Shown: positions 44,427-53,964 of the stretch, one piece after another | How positions within the stretch are numbered: position 1 is the stretch's first letter | Layout: every line of letters begins with the position of its first letter | Assembly: GCF_023822025.1 (NCBI RefSeq) | Contig: NZ_CP082909.1 | Span: 5,872,001-5,936,000 of the forward strand | Length of the DNA stretch: 64,000 nucleotides | Origin: Endozoicomonas sp. 4G | GTDB taxonomy: Bacteria > Pseudomonadota > Gammaproteobacteria > Pseudomonadales > Endozoicomonadaceae | Direction: 5' to 3' | Program-made: the position numbers and the translations under genes | Notes under the pieces: model-generated | Told to the model about the DNA's origin: nothing | What the model saw: only the letters and a program-made list of their open reading frames with translations | Database searches by the model: none

Positions 44427-45161
44427 TTATGTTTCATTGTTAAAATCAAATGTTGATTCTTTTTGATGAAATATAAAAAGAGGATAGGGACTAAGTACAA
44501 AGATTTCCCCCTCGGTATTCATGCTTTTACATTGCCCAATAGCTATTTCTTTTTGCTCAGGCATCTTAAAACAATTGGGCTCTCCAAGCAGAATGAAGTT
44601 TGCTTTTTCGATAGTGATTTTTACCAGCCTATCCCAGTTTGATTTGTCATTGTATCTTGGGTCATTAAAAAGTTTCAGCCCTTGAACCGAAAGGCCTTTG
44701 TAAATTTTACCCCTGCAATTTGCTACTGAAACTTTATGTTCGAGAAACTCAGTATATGACGGTATATCTCTAATAGCTTCAATCATCGGATAGCTAATAA
44801 AAACTTTGCCATTTTCTGTTTCTTCATTAAAGATGTCTAATATTGACAAGAATGAATCTACAGTAAAACCTGTATCTTGACACTCAAAGTCAAAAAATAG
44901 AAAAACTTGATTGAAATCATCTCTTGTATAGTTATTTAAAATATCCTTATTTCTGGAGACATCCTTTGACTCCCTAAGTATTTCTACTATATCTAAATCT
45001 TCATCATCTTTTAATTCTTTATACAGTTCAAAAATATCATTACCAAAACTACAGACTAAAATATTTTTCTCATCGAGATATATGCTTTTCAAAGTTTTAA
45101 AGTATTGAGATTCACGCTTCTCACCTTCGAAAATACATAAGATATTACTCTTAGGAGACAT
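44427..45161 (-). CDS. TOPRIM/RloB-like partner of an AAA ATPase (putative defence)
   Basis: A 244-residue protein starting with ILCIFEGEKRESQYF, which resembles the Glu-containing start of TOPRIM/RloB-like nucleases (EG-E-k-T-E), followed by VFLFFDFECQD, a possible acidic metal motif. Its start overlaps the ATPase gene by 11 bases, so the two are translated together. ATPase plus TOPRIM-like pairs occur in the AbiL (RloA/RloB), PARIS and related anti-phage systems. The sequence is AT-rich compared with the core genes, suggesting transfer. Which system it belongs to is not settled. Confidence 0.6.
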   Translation of the reverse strand: MSPKSNILCIFEGEKRESQYFKTLKSIYLDEKNILVCSFGNDIFELYKELKDDEDLDIVEILRESKDVSRNKDILNNYTRDDFNQVFLFFDFECQDTGFTVDSFLSILDIFNEETENGKVFISYPMIEAIRDIPSYTEFLEHKVSVANCRGKIYKGLSVQGLKLFNDPRYNDKSNWDRLVKITIEKANFILLGEPNCFKMPEQKEIAIGQCKSMNTEGEIFVLSPYPLFIFHQKESTFDFNNET

Positions 45162-46278
45162 ACTTTAAACCCTTGTATATTTTCTCCAGGTTGTGTGCTT
45201 TTCTTAAGTCTTTATCAACAAGCTCATAAAATGGATATTGCTTATCTAACAGAATAAAATAACTATCAGGTCTCAGTAAATCATTAGACATGATGCTTAA
45301 ATTATGAGTTGTAAGTATTGTTTGACAATCTGCTTGTATTAGCTTTTTGACAACCATTTTTGATAATGAAAAATGATAATATGCGTCAAATTCATCAATG
45401 TAAGCAAAAGTTAATTGATTACTATCTAATTTAAGCCACCAATAATAAAAGATACCTAGCGACATTGTACCTGTAGAGGCTGCTAGTCTAAAATCGACTG
45501 AGTGATTTTTAAATTCGAAAACAATTCGTTCTTCACTGCTTTCTCCAACAGCTTTTAACTTGCAATCAACTCCAGCAGAGTTAAGAAAATCTTCAAAATC
45601 ATCTAATCTCTCTGAATCAATAATAGCTTTAGACAACCTTTTGCTGTCTAATATTTGACCATAATAATCAGCATTTTGTAATAGAGTTCTGAAGAAAACC
45701 ATGCCAGAAACAAATTCTATAAACTTCTTAAAAATTTGGGATTCAATATCGCTTTTATCAAGAATTGCATTGGATTTTATATACTTAATGGCTGATATAT
45801 TTGTTTCAGATAAATCCTTGTTAAGAGTTTCTGTTCCTGATAGGTTTGTTTCTAAAAGGCTCTGCTTGTCTCGATTAAAACAAATAACCACTTTGTTATT
45901 TATTTTCAAACTTTCATAAGTTGTAACGTTGGGAGAATCTTTACCGTAAGCGTATTCAACTAGGTGTTTTCCAAACTTAAATATATAAACAAACTCAGCA
46001 ATACTTGATTTTTCATTGTCACCATTAAAATAATTCATATTTAACGATGGCATAACAGGAATATCATTAATATGACAAGTTAGATCTAAAATAGCCAGCC
46101 CCAGATTTGATTTGCCACTGCCATTTTGTCCATAAATTATGGAGCTTTTAACTATACCGTCTTTAATAGTTTCAGTATTAAATTCATAATTTTTTTTAGT
46201 TTCAAGATCGAACTCATACCAATCCTTGAAGTTCCTAAACCCCCTTACTGATATTTTCTTAAGCATGACATGCACCAT
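45151..46278 (-). CDS. AAA_15/AAA_21 ATPase of a putative defence cassette
   Basis: A 375-residue ABC/SMC-like ATPase. The N-terminus KKISVRGFRNFKDW is followed by Walker A YGQNGSGKSN at about 49-58. Near the C-terminus are the signature-like AASTGTMSLG, Walker B FAYIDEFDAYYH and the H-loop ILTTHNLSIMSND. This is the architecture of OLD/RloA/AriA-type defence ATPases. The start could be ATG 46278 or 46266; neither has a good ribosome site. AT-rich; followed by the TOPRIM-like and TPR genes. Confidence 0.75.
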   Translation of the reverse strand: MVHVMLKKISVRGFRNFKDWYEFDLETKKNYEFNTETIKDGIVKSSIIYGQNGSGKSNLGLAILDLTCHINDIPVMPSLNMNYFNGDNEKSSIAEFVYIFKFGKHLVEYAYGKDSPNVTTYESLKINNKVVICFNRDKQSLLETNLSGTETLNKDLSETNISAIKYIKSNAILDKSDIESQIFKKFIEFVSGMVFFRTLLQNADYYGQILDSKRLSKAIIDSERLDDFEDFLNSAGVDCKLKAVGESSEERIVFEFKNHSVDFRLAASTGTMSLGIFYYWWLKLDSNQLTFAYIDEFDAYYHFSLSKMVVKKLIQADCQTILTTHNLSIMSNDLLRPDSYFILLDKQYPFYELVDKDLRKAHNLEKIYKGLKYVS

Positions 46279-46330
46279 GTATTCATATAGTCAATCGTAT
46301 TCTTGTATTCTAACACCATCTAGAAGGTTT

Positions 46331-46349
46331 GCCGTAAAAAAATTACGGC
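46331..46349. terminator. Hairpin between defence cassette and acetyltransferase
   Basis: GCCGTAA-AAAAA-TTACGGC, a perfect 7-bp stem with a 5-base loop, in a 250-bp spacer upstream of the ATPase gene. It is in the right place to end the GNAT transcript coming from the right, but lacks a T-run. The rest of the spacer (to 46528) is GC-richer and I see no gene in it. Confidence 0.4.
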
Positions 46350-46528
46350 AGTGAAGCAGGGCGATGTGAAACATAATGCCAATTTCAGCGGCTGCACCGC
46401 AGGCGCAGTTTTGGTACGCCAGGCATGGGCAATCCCGTGAGGGTTGTGCGGAGGCAGTCTGACCGAAAAAGTGCGAGCCGATGGAGACTGGGTGTTCTCC
46501 AGAAACTTTCGAATTTACTTGTGAGTTT

Positions 46529-46951
46529 TTATGAAACTTCTAACCTTTTTGTCATGTAATAGACTTCTGCATTTTCAAAGAAATCATCAAGTATCATTTG
46601 TGTTTTATATCCATGCTTTTTATAGAATGGTTCTGCCTGAAAGCTTGCAGTCTGAAGCATGGATGAATGACAACCTTGTTGCCTGGCGTGGGATTCAAGC
46701 TTTAAAAGTAATTCAGAACCCAAGCCTTTTCCTTTTTCAGTTTCATCGACCCATAAATATTCAACTGAGAGCCAATTACCTCTGATACGACCTACAACAC
46801 CAGCTATTTTTTCTCCGGTCTTATTGTTCAGGTAACAGACGATATCATCATCTCTGACTCCTTCCAGAAATGGGCGGTTAAAACTCCTTATCCCTTCTCT
46901 TATTTCTGAGATTTCTTCTTTACTTGGTTTTTCGTTCAGAATAATTTGCAT
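46529..46951 (-). CDS. GNAT-family N-acetyltransferase
   Basis: A 140-residue GNAT enzyme. The acetyl-CoA motif is VDETEKGKGLGSELL (KGKGLG), preceded by VEYLWV and followed by ASFQAEPFYKKHGY, a complete core fold. The ATG at 46951 (MQIILNEKP) places the first strand at the N-terminus; the ATG at 46990 would add 13 residues. Neither has a clear ribosome site. It resembles stand-alone acetyltransferases carried as cassettes. The substrate is unknown. Confidence 0.78.
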   Translation of the reverse strand: MQIILNEKPSKEEISEIREGIRSFNRPFLEGVRDDDIVCYLNNKTGEKIAGVVGRIRGNWLSVEYLWVDETEKGKGLGSELLLKLESHARQQGCHSSMLQTASFQAEPFYKKHGYKTQMILDDFFENAEVYYMTKRLEVS

Positions 46952-47137
46952 AATTTTTGATGAACTTTTTTGAATATAGTTAACACCCATTTATACGACT
47001 CAGTTTCACATAACATACTGTAGATCTGATGTGCGTACCGGCGGATGGCGTTTAGAAATCCTGAATTAATTGGAAACAATTAACGCCAGCTTGGCCGGTC
47101 AACCTGCTTTCTCAGTAGAGTCAGGATCAGGCTCTTG

Positions 47138-47674
47138 TTAGCCGCTGCCAATTTTATGCAAGATAAACTCAACTCGTTCAGCAACGGATGTTTTTGGAAC
47201 TTCAATTAGCCGATAACCGAACTGCTTATAAGCTTTCACCATTTCATCATACGTTGCAACAGCCTCATTGAAGCTTTGCTTGCGATCCGTATCATTTTCG
47301 TAAATCGATTCCCATGGAGGAAAAACAAATACGTTTCGATTATAAGCCAACTCTTGGCATTTCTTTAGCAAGATATCGGATATCTGAATTTTCTCAAGTT
47401 TACTGTATCCATATGAGTCAATGATGCTTCGGTCAAAGAATGTGAGAACAGAGTTACCATAATTTTTGTAATTGCTTATTTCTTCAAAAACCATTTCATC
47501 TCTAAAGGCAGTCTTATCCATCCAAGGTAACGCTGCACCTTGAGAGTTAACCTGAGACTGTATAATTTTTCGTCCAACCTCTGGGGCAGTTTGATACCCT
47601 AAGCAACTTAACAAATTAATGACGGTGGTTTTTCCTGAACCGGGCCCACCAGTAAAAACTACTCGATAATTCAA
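47138..47674 (-). CDS. AAA_28-type P-loop NTPase, copy 2
   Basis: A 178-residue twin of the protein at 42970-43506, with the same Walker A (GGPGSGKTT) and only about ten substitutions. It is divergent from hicA, starts 76 bases apart, so the two promoters overlap. A HicB operator here could regulate both directions; that is inferred. Confidence 0.75.
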   Translation of the reverse strand: MNYRVVFTGGPGSGKTTVINLLSCLGYQTAPEVGRKIIQSQVNSQGAALPWMDKTAFRDEMVFEEISNYKNYGNSVLTFFDRSIIDSYGYSKLEKIQISDILLKKCQELAYNRNVFVFPPWESIYENDTDRKQSFNEAVATYDEMVKAYKQFGYRLIEVPKTSVAERVEFILHKIGSG

Positions 47675-47750
47675 ACCAACCTCTCTTGATAGGCTATCTA
47701 TGTTGCTTCTATTCGCTTGCAGATAGTATTAATAGTGCTACTATCTGTCC

Positions 47751-48005
47751 ATGGCTAATATCACTGAAATTCTCAATCAGATGAGAAGTAACCCCAAAGG
47801 CGTGAGGTTCAAAGACTTGTGTAGAGTCTGTGACTCATACTTTGGTACACCAAGGCAGTCAGGATCAAGCCATAGGGTGTATAAGACACCTTGGGTTGGT
47901 GATCCAAGAGTCAATATTCAAAATAGCAAGGGCAAAGCTAAACCTTATCAGGTACGGCAGGTGTTACAGGCGATTGAGCGCATAGAGGTTGATAAAAATG
48001 GATAA
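47751..48005 (+). CDS. hicA: HicA-family toxin
   Basis: An 84-residue mRNA interferase-like toxin. The double-stranded-RNA-binding-like fold carries the conserved His in GSSHRVYKTPW, followed by DPRVNIQNSKGKAKPYQVRQVLQAIE. It belongs to the longer HicA variant with an N-terminal KDLCRVCDSYFG segment. Its last codons overlap the hicB start by 8 bases. Confidence 0.85.
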   Translation: MANITEILNQMRSNPKGVRFKDLCRVCDSYFGTPRQSGSSHRVYKTPWVGDPRVNIQNSKGKAKPYQVRQVLQAIERIEVDKNG

Positions 48006-48324
48006 GCAAATTGACAGATATACATACCGGGTAACATGGTCTGAGGAAGATCAGGAATATGTTGGTTTATGTGCCGAATTTCCCGGCTTAAGCTGGCTGG
48101 AAGAGACACAAGTAGCCGCTTTATCAGGAATCCAGAACTTAGTTTTAGATACTGTAAAGGAAATGAAAAACGCAAATGAAGAAATACCTCAGCCATTTTC
48201 AACCAGGGACTACAGCGGAAAAGTTCTCTTAAGAATCACACCAGAAACGCATCGTTTACTGGTTATCCAGGCAGCAGAATCAGGAGTGAGCCTGAACCGC
48301 TATATAGCCAGCAGATTGCACTAA
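47998..48324 (+). CDS. hicB: HicB-family antitoxin
   Basis: A 108-residue antitoxin: an N-terminal HicB fold (YRVTWSEEDQEYVGLCAEFPGLSW) and a C-terminal ribbon-helix-helix (SGKVLLRITPETHRLLVIQAAESGVSLNRYIASRL) for autoregulation. The ATG at 47998 has GAGG about 9 bases before it and overlaps the hicA stop. Intact, unlike the copy at 43679. Confidence 0.88.
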   Translation: MDKQIDRYTYRVTWSEEDQEYVGLCAEFPGLSWLEETQVAALSGIQNLVLDTVKEMKNANEEIPQPFSTRDYSGKVLLRITPETHRLLVIQAAESGVSLNRYIASRLH

Positions 48325-48576
48325 TGGACTGTCCCGGCAACAACTTCCGGATTTCAAGGAAATGCCAGACAGGCTACCGCCAGAGGTCATCTGGCCGTAG
48401 GTCAGAGAGCGTGGTTCTCGGTAGCTCTTGGTAGTTATCTTTTAACGCAAGAGTCTACAAAATTCAGAGGCAAATGTATCTAGCCTGCATGACTTTGACA
48501 GCGAATTTGTGAGAGGAAAAAAGAAGACAGACAGCAGGCCCCAGTGAGCTTGAGGCCAGCCACTCTGACTGAAAGA

Positions 48577-49932
48577 TCAGGCAACAACACCTAATTCAGA
48601 ATCAACCAGACTGCCACGCAAACTGTGAGGGAACGCCTCAACAATCTCAACGTCAGCAAATCGACCAATCAGACGAGGCTCTGCACACTTGAAGTTCACC
48701 ACACGGTTGCACTCTGTGCGGCCACTGAGTTCGCCCGGGTCTTTTTTGGAGTAGCCCGTTACCAGAATTTTCTGAGTGCTGCCCACCAGACGACGGCTGA
48801 TTTGCATAGTCTGTTGATTGATTCGCTCCTGCAGGATTTGCAGTCGCTGCTTTTTGGTGGACTCTGGAACATCGTCGGGCATATCCGATGCCGGTGTGCC
48901 CGGACGTTTGCTGTAGATAAAGCTGAACGACGCATCAAAACCGATCTCGTTGATCAGGTTCATGGTGTCTGCAAAATCTTCATCGGTTTCACCGGGAAAG
49001 CCCACGATAAAGTCAGAAGAGAGACTCAGGTCAGGGCGGTGTTCACGCAACTGGCGGATCTTGTCCCGGTACATCTCAACTTCGTGGTTACGCTTCATCA
49101 GGGAAAGAATTCGGTCCGACCCGGCCTGAACAGGTAGATGCAGATGGCTGACCAGCTCCGGCACTTCGGCGTAAACATCGATCAGGCTCTGGGAGAACTC
49201 TTTCGGATGCGAGGTGGTGAAACGAATGCGATCAATGCCATCAATGGCAGCAACAATGGTAATCAGCTCAGCCAGGTCACAAGTAGTACCATCGTCTTTT
49301 TCGCCACGGTAAGCATTGACATTCTGCCCCAGCAGATTGATCTCCCGAACGCCTTTCTCGGCCAGGCCGACGCACTCGGCAATCACATCGTCCATGGGGC
49401 GGCTGACTTCTTCGCCACGGGTGTAAGGGACGATACAGAAAGTACAGTACTTGCTACAGCCTTCCATAATGGACACGAAAGCCGTTGGCCCTTCCACAGA
49501 AGGTTCTGGCAGGCGATCAAACTTTTCAATTTCCGGGAAGGTGACATCCACCACAGGGATATGGTTGTTTTGGGTGGCATCAATCATTTCGGGCAGGCGG
49601 TGCAGGGTTTGCGGCCCGAATACTACGTCGACCTGGGGCGCACGTTTGCGGATGGCTTCCCCTTCCTGGCTGGCGACGCAGCCTCCTACACCAATTACCA
49701 GGTCGGGATTGGCTTCTTTCAGTTTTTTCCAGCGGCCCAGTTGATGGAAGAGTTTTTCCTGGGCTTTTTCCCTTACAGAGCAGGTGTTTACCAGCACAAC
49801 ATCGGCTTCTTCCGGATTGTCTGTTAACTCCAGGGTGTGGGTTTCTCCGAGCAGGTCAGCCATTCGAGCTGAGTCGTACTCGTTCATCTGACAACCGTGG
49901 GTCTTGATATAAAGCTTTTTTGTTGCGCTCAT
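48577..49932 (-). CDS. miaB: tRNA-2-methylthio-N6-dimethylallyladenosine synthase
   Basis: A 451-residue radical-SAM methylthiotransferase for A37 of tRNAs. Domain order: UPF0004 domain ([12 protein letters not shown] with cluster cysteines), radical-SAM core with [15 protein letters not shown], and a C-terminal TRAM domain. An in-frame GTG at 49947 could add five residues; [14 protein letters not shown] fits the family start better. In relatives it usually precedes ybeZ; here the accessory island separates them. Confidence 0.95.
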   Translation of the reverse strand: MSATKKLYIKTHGCQMNEYDSARMADLLGETHTLELTDNPEEADVVLVNTCSVREKAQEKLFHQLGRWKKLKEANPDLVIGVGGCVASQEGEAIRKRAPQVDVVFGPQTLHRLPEMIDATQNNHIPVVDVTFPEIEKFDRLPEPSVEGPTAFVSIMEGCSKYCTFCIVPYTRGEEVSRPMDDVIAECVGLAEKGVREINLLGQNVNAYRGEKDDGTTCDLAELITIVAAIDGIDRIRFTTSHPKEFSQSLIDVYAEVPELVSHLHLPVQAGSDRILSLMKRNHEVEMYRDKIRQLREHRPDLSLSSDFIVGFPGETDEDFADTMNLINEIGFDASFSFIYSKRPGTPASDMPDDVPESTKKQRLQILQERINQQTMQISRRLVGSTQKILVTGYSKKDPGELSGRTECNRVVNFKCAEPRLIGRFADVEIVEAFPHSLRGSLVDSELGVVA

Positions 49933-50122
49933 GCTTTCGTTCTGCACTGTAACGGGTCCGAAGCCCCGAAGCGGTTATGTCTAGGAGCCTGACCGAGAAT
50001 AGCAAAACCAGTGAAAACTGATCTGGCCGTTGAAAAGGTCGTCATTATAGCGGCAGTAATCACCGGAAGGTAGTGAGCAATATTTCTGACCTCCATGCAG
50101 GGATTACGTGAAAATTAACCGG

Positions 50123-51298
50123 TTACAGCTCATCACTCAGGCTTGTTTTGGGGGCGTAGACAGGTTTGAGTGTCATTTTTACAAACCCGGTTTTCATGGG
50201 AATATAGCTGTGCATGTCGGTTCTTTGCAGACGAACGGTGTCCAGAAGGTCGGCTGCATCCATTTTGTCCAGGGCATCATAGAACTCTGCCTCTTCCGAT
50301 GAGAAACGATGGCTGAGCATGCCAAGAGCAGTCTGGATATGGCCTATCTCAGGGTAAATGACGCTGGCCAGCTGCATTCCAACTTCTATAGCCTTACTGA
50401 GGATTTTGCCGATCAGTCGGAAGGGGATGTCCCAGCTATTTTCCATCACAGTCAGTTGTACGGAGTCGGCATCCAGCCAGATAATCAGCTCTGTTTTGCC
50501 TTCATTGACGCCTTTTTTTCTGGCCCAGGGGATTTCAACCGTATCTTCACGAATGACCTGGTCGCCATTGTAATAAGTCAGGTGTACGTAAATTTCAGGC
50601 TTGGTGAAATGCCAATGGACCTTATGCAGGCTCAGCTCGAGCAGATAGGCGCGCTCAGGCAGGCGTTCGGTGCTAGTGGTACTGGGATCGACAATGGGTT
50701 TTGCAGAAAGCACCGGGATGCTGTGCCGACCGGGGCGATGAACCAACAGGATGACATCTTTGTCCAGGTCATTAATATGCTTCACAGTGAAGTCGCAGTG
50801 TTTTTCCTGACAGGATGTGGAACTGGCTACTTTCATTGTGCGGGGCTGATTCCGCTCTTTTGGTAACAGGAAGCCAATGTAAGGACTATCGGTTGTTTTG
50901 ACCTTGCGATAGCGCAGTTTCATCAGGGAATCTTTGTTTCGCTTACCGTGATGGAAACAGTCTGCCACTCTATCCAACTCTTCCATCTGCTTAGTGAAAT
51001 CATCCAGATAGGCTTTGGGGACTTGTGGATACTGTTTCTGAATGATCTCAGGGAGGTTACGCAGGGAAAGATCCCCCACTTCATCTAAATACGAGGGGTC
51101 GGTGGTCAGTTTACGAATCTGATCCAAATGTTCCGACGGCTCAAGGGTTTTGATGAAGTTCTCTTTAGCATCAGTAAGCCTTTGCTCTTTCTCCTTCAAA
51201 GAAAGCGCATCCATGTCGGAACAGTTGTTGTCGGCAAAAGCAGGAAGGATGGAAAAGCACAAAAATAAAGCAATAAACAGCGGGGGACGTGTATTCAT
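50123..51298 (-). CDS. Exported protein of unknown function (391 aa)
   Basis: A signal peptide (LFIALFLCFSILPAFA then DNNC) is followed by a helical, charged N-terminal half and a beta-rich segment (EIYVHLTYYNGDQVIREDTVEIPWAR), then a hydrophobic helix near residue 300 and a helical tail. Probably periplasmic or surface-exposed. I recognise no family. It stands alone upstream of miaB on the same strand. Confidence 0.65.
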   Translation of the reverse strand: MNTRPPLFIALFLCFSILPAFADNNCSDMDALSLKEKEQRLTDAKENFIKTLEPSEHLDQIRKLTTDPSYLDEVGDLSLRNLPEIIQKQYPQVPKAYLDDFTKQMEELDRVADCFHHGKRNKDSLMKLRYRKVKTTDSPYIGFLLPKERNQPRTMKVASSTSCQEKHCDFTVKHINDLDKDVILLVHRPGRHSIPVLSAKPIVDPSTTSTERLPERAYLLELSLHKVHWHFTKPEIYVHLTYYNGDQVIREDTVEIPWARKKGVNEGKTELIIWLDADSVQLTVMENSWDIPFRLIGKILSKAIEVGMQLASVIYPEIGHIQTALGMLSHRFSSEEAEFYDALDKMDAADLLDTVRLQRTDMHSYIPMKTGFVKMTLKPVYAPKTSLSDEL

Positions 51299-51612
51299 AA
51301 CGGGCCTGGGGAGGATTTAAGGTACAAACGTGCAAGATATTGAAAGGAAAACGGAGGACATAAAGTTATTAGATAAGGTTGTCCAATCTGTCAAATTCCT
51401 CTGCCCAATATCAGGATAATTTAATCACACCTGCGGTATTCCCTTGGTATAGACTGGCTTTTCATTAGCTCATGGTGGCTCAGTCTGTGGTATGCTAGCC
51501 GCCTTTTTTATCACATGCCTGAAACGACCAAAGGGGTTGGAAGCCGTTTTCATCGCCTTTGCACATGAATGTTTTTCATTAAGGTTTCCGGCGTCACAGG
51601 TGTTTGGAGTCA
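51299..51612. other. Intergenic region, divergent promoters
   Basis: About 310 bases between the divergent exported-protein gene and the DUF1820 gene. I see no further ORF or hairpin of note; GGTATGCT near 51490 could be an extended -10 for the DUF1820 gene. Confidence 0.4.
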
Positions 51613-51924
51613 ATGTCGAAATCCCAGGTTTTTCGCGTTATTTTTCAGAATGAGTCTGAAGTCTTTGAAGTTTATGCACGACAGATTTTCCAGAGTGAAC
51701 TCTGGGGATTTATTGAAGTAGAAGAATTCGCTTTTGGTGAGCGCAGCCAGTTGCTGGTGGATCCCAGTGAAGAGAAACTTAAAAGCACTTTCGAGGGCGT
51801 TAAGCGCAGCTACATTCCTTTGTCGTCTATTATCCGTATCGACGAAGTTGAAAAAGAGGGCGCCGCCAAGGTGTCTGAAGCGAAGGGCAGTAATGTTAAA
51901 CCCTTCCCTATGCCGCCAGCATGA
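51613..51924 (+). CDS. DUF1820 family protein
   Basis: A 103-residue conserved gammaproteobacterial protein (SKSQVFRVIFQNESEVFEVYAR, WGFIEVEEFAFGE, SYIPLSSIIRIDEVEKEG). The ATG at 51613 has GGAG 3-6 bases upstream within TTGGAGTCA; the upstream in-frame TTG at 51604 is less likely. Function unknown. Confidence 0.85.
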   Translation: MSKSQVFRVIFQNESEVFEVYARQIFQSELWGFIEVEEFAFGERSQLLVDPSEEKLKSTFEGVKRSYIPLSSIIRIDEVEKEGAAKVSEAKGSNVKPFPMPPA

Positions 51925-51988
51925 GGTTTTGGGGCTGAGCTCTGGGTGGTGCCTGCTGGCATCCGGTCCAGCAGGTGTCGGTGGTCGT

Positions 51989-52669
51989 TTATTTTTGATT
52001 TACGTCTGCCTGCTCGAAAGCCCGGTTCTGGTCCTTTAGCAGCATAAACAAACCGGTTCCCAGCAGGAGACTGCCCAGGGCCATCAGATAATGGAACAGG
52101 TTAAGCCTGAGGTAGCCAGCCAGAGTGCCTTGATTGCCAATGACCAGACCGCCAATAAAAAAGCTGATGAAGGCAATCAGCAGTAGACCTTTAGGCCCGG
52201 GTTCTATCTGGGCTCTGAGTACGCTAAGCAGGGCGATCAGCAGACTGACCGCCAGCAGGGCATCCCTGTAGAGCGCTTCAACCCCGTACCAGCGGGTTAT
52301 TTCATAGGCCAGACAGAGTCCGATGATCATTCTTCCCCAGGCCGGTTTACTCCACTCCCTGTTAGATAAAAGCAGCGCGATGGCGGTACCAATTAACGGG
52401 GGAGAAAGGTAAGTAGCCGCATTATTCAAAAAGAGATAGACATCGTTCCAGACCTCTGAAAAGCCAAATTTCAGCGTGCCCGCCAGCGAAGCCAGGGCAA
52501 TCAGCAGGAAGCCCAGAAGGGCTCCCTTGGTAGCCGTTCTGTGAATCCCGGCAAATGCTTTTTGCTGGCAAAGCAGGAACACAGCAAAGCTGCTGGCAGC
52601 TGCCAGCACCGCATCGGAAAGAGCCAGTGAGCTCATAGTAGACATTCCAGGATCAACGTATAACCTCAT
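51989..52669 (-). CDS. Seven- to eight-helix membrane protein, hemL-coupled
   Basis: A 226-residue integral membrane protein with evenly spaced helices and no large soluble domain. The ATG at 52669 overlaps the hemL TGA as ATGA, which favours this start by coupling; internal ATGs at 52645 and 52636 are alternatives. I do not recognise the function. Confidence 0.7.
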   Translation of the reverse strand: MRLYVDPGMSTMSSLALSDAVLAAASSFAVFLLCQQKAFAGIHRTATKGALLGFLLIALASLAGTLKFGFSEVWNDVYLFLNNAATYLSPPLIGTAIALLLSNREWSKPAWGRMIIGLCLAYEITRWYGVEALYRDALLAVSLLIALLSVLRAQIEPGPKGLLLIAFISFFIGGLVIGNQGTLAGYLRLNLFHYLMALGSLLLGTGLFMLLKDQNRAFEQADVNQK

Positions 52670-53961
52670 CGACAGTTCTGGAAAGCACGATCCGCTGCCT
52701 CAATGGTTTTCTGAATCTCCAGATCACCATGGGCTTCGGAGATAAATCCGGCTTCGAAAGCAGAAGGAGCCAGATAGATGCCCTCATCCAGCATGGCATG
52801 GAAGAATCGACCATAAAGTGCGCCATCGCAGGCCATGACCTGATCAAAGCGGCGGACATCGGGCTGGTCAGTGAAGAATAAACCAAACATACCACCGGCC
52901 TGAGCGGTTTGCAGGGCAATGCCGTGTTCTGAGGCTTTCTCCTTCATGCCTGTCAGTAATCGGGTTGCTTTTTCACCGAGTTCCTCGTGGAAGCCGGGAC
53001 GGCTCAGGTTTCTCAAAGTCGCCAGACCCGCAGCCATAGCCAAAGGATTACCCGACAGGGTGCCCGCCTGATAAACCGGTCCCAGGGGAGCCAGGTGTTC
53101 CATGACTTCTTTGCGACCACCAAAAGCGCCTACCGGCAGACCGCCACCGATGATTTTACCCAGTGTCGTCAGGTCCGGCCTTACGTCGTAGTGAGCCTGT
53201 GCACCGCCCAGGGCGACACGGAATCCGGTCATGACTTCATCAAAGATCAGCAGGGCGCCATGCTCATCACACACTGCTCTGAGACCTTCAAGGAAACCTT
53301 CAACCGGAGGAATGCAGTTCATATTGCCAGCTACCGGCTCAACAATAATGCAGGCCACTTCGCTGCCAACTTCGGCAAAAGCCTGTTTAACTGAGTCCAG
53401 GTCGTTGTACGTCAACGTTATAGTACTTTCTGCCAGCGCTTCAGGGACGCCCGGAGAGCTTGGAACCCCCAGGGTCAATGCGCCGGAACCTGCTTTTACC
53501 AGCAGTGAGTCAGAATGGCCATGGTAGTTGCCTTCAAATTTCACAATCTTGTCACGGCCAGTAAAGCCTCGGGCCAGACGAATGGCACTCATGGTGGCTT
53601 CGGTGCCCGAGTTCACCATTCTGAGTAATTCCATGGAGGGAAAGATTTCGCGGACTTTTAAAGCCAGCTCGGTTTCCAGGGCGGTGGGGGCACCAAAGCT
53701 CAGCCCATCCAGAGCCTGGTCGCGAACGGCGCTGACTACATCGGGGTGGTTATGTCCGAGAATCATCGGACCCCAGGAACCCACGTAATCAATCAGACGG
53801 TTGCCATCAACATCCTGTACATAGGCTCCTTTAGCGCTTTTGAAGAAGACTGGCTTGCCACCGACACCCTTGAATGCTCTGACCGGTGAGTTCACCCCCC
53901 CGGGAATGACAGCCTGGGCTTCAGTAAACAGAGTGCTGGAGCGTTCATGGGGAAGGGACAT
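52666..53961 (-). CDS. hemL: Glutamate-1-semialdehyde 2,1-aminomutase
   Basis: A 431-residue PLP enzyme making 5-aminolevulinate for haem. Motifs: [33 protein letters not shown] and the PLP-lysine in [18 protein letters not shown]. Length and motifs match the family. thiE lies 3 bases upstream, a common pairing. Confidence 0.96.
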   Translation of the reverse strand: MSLPHERSSTLFTEAQAVIPGGVNSPVRAFKGVGGKPVFFKSAKGAYVQDVDGNRLIDYVGSWGPMILGHNHPDVVSAVRDQALDGLSFGAPTALETELALKVREIFPSMELLRMVNSGTEATMSAIRLARGFTGRDKIVKFEGNYHGHSDSLLVKAGSGALTLGVPSSPGVPEALAESTITLTYNDLDSVKQAFAEVGSEVACIIVEPVAGNMNCIPPVEGFLEGLRAVCDEHGALLIFDEVMTGFRVALGGAQAHYDVRPDLTTLGKIIGGGLPVGAFGGRKEVMEHLAPLGPVYQAGTLSGNPLAMAAGLATLRNLSRPGFHEELGEKATRLLTGMKEKASEHGIALQTAQAGGMFGLFFTDQPDVRRFDQVMACDGALYGRFFHAMLDEGIYLAPSAFEAGFISEAHGDLEIQKTIEAADRAFQNCR

Positions 53962-53964
53962 GAT

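Larger units (their letters stand above)
47043..48111. repeat. Duplicated AAA_28-hicAB segment, intact copy
   Basis: Nearly identical to 42875-43801, starting at the same GGATGGCGTTTAGAAATCC and sharing the whole NTPase gene, the divergent promoter region, and the ends of hicA and hicB. The two copies are direct repeats about 4.2 kb apart; recombination between them could delete the ATPase/TOPRIM/TPR cassette. Confidence 0.9.

Noticed and set aside
46350-46528. Possible integron attC or group II intron fragment
   Set aside because: The region is GC-richer than its surroundings but shows neither the attC core-site pairs nor a recognisable intron domain V.
49138-49827. A 229-codon plus-strand ORF
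   Set aside because: Antisense to miaB; no independent support.
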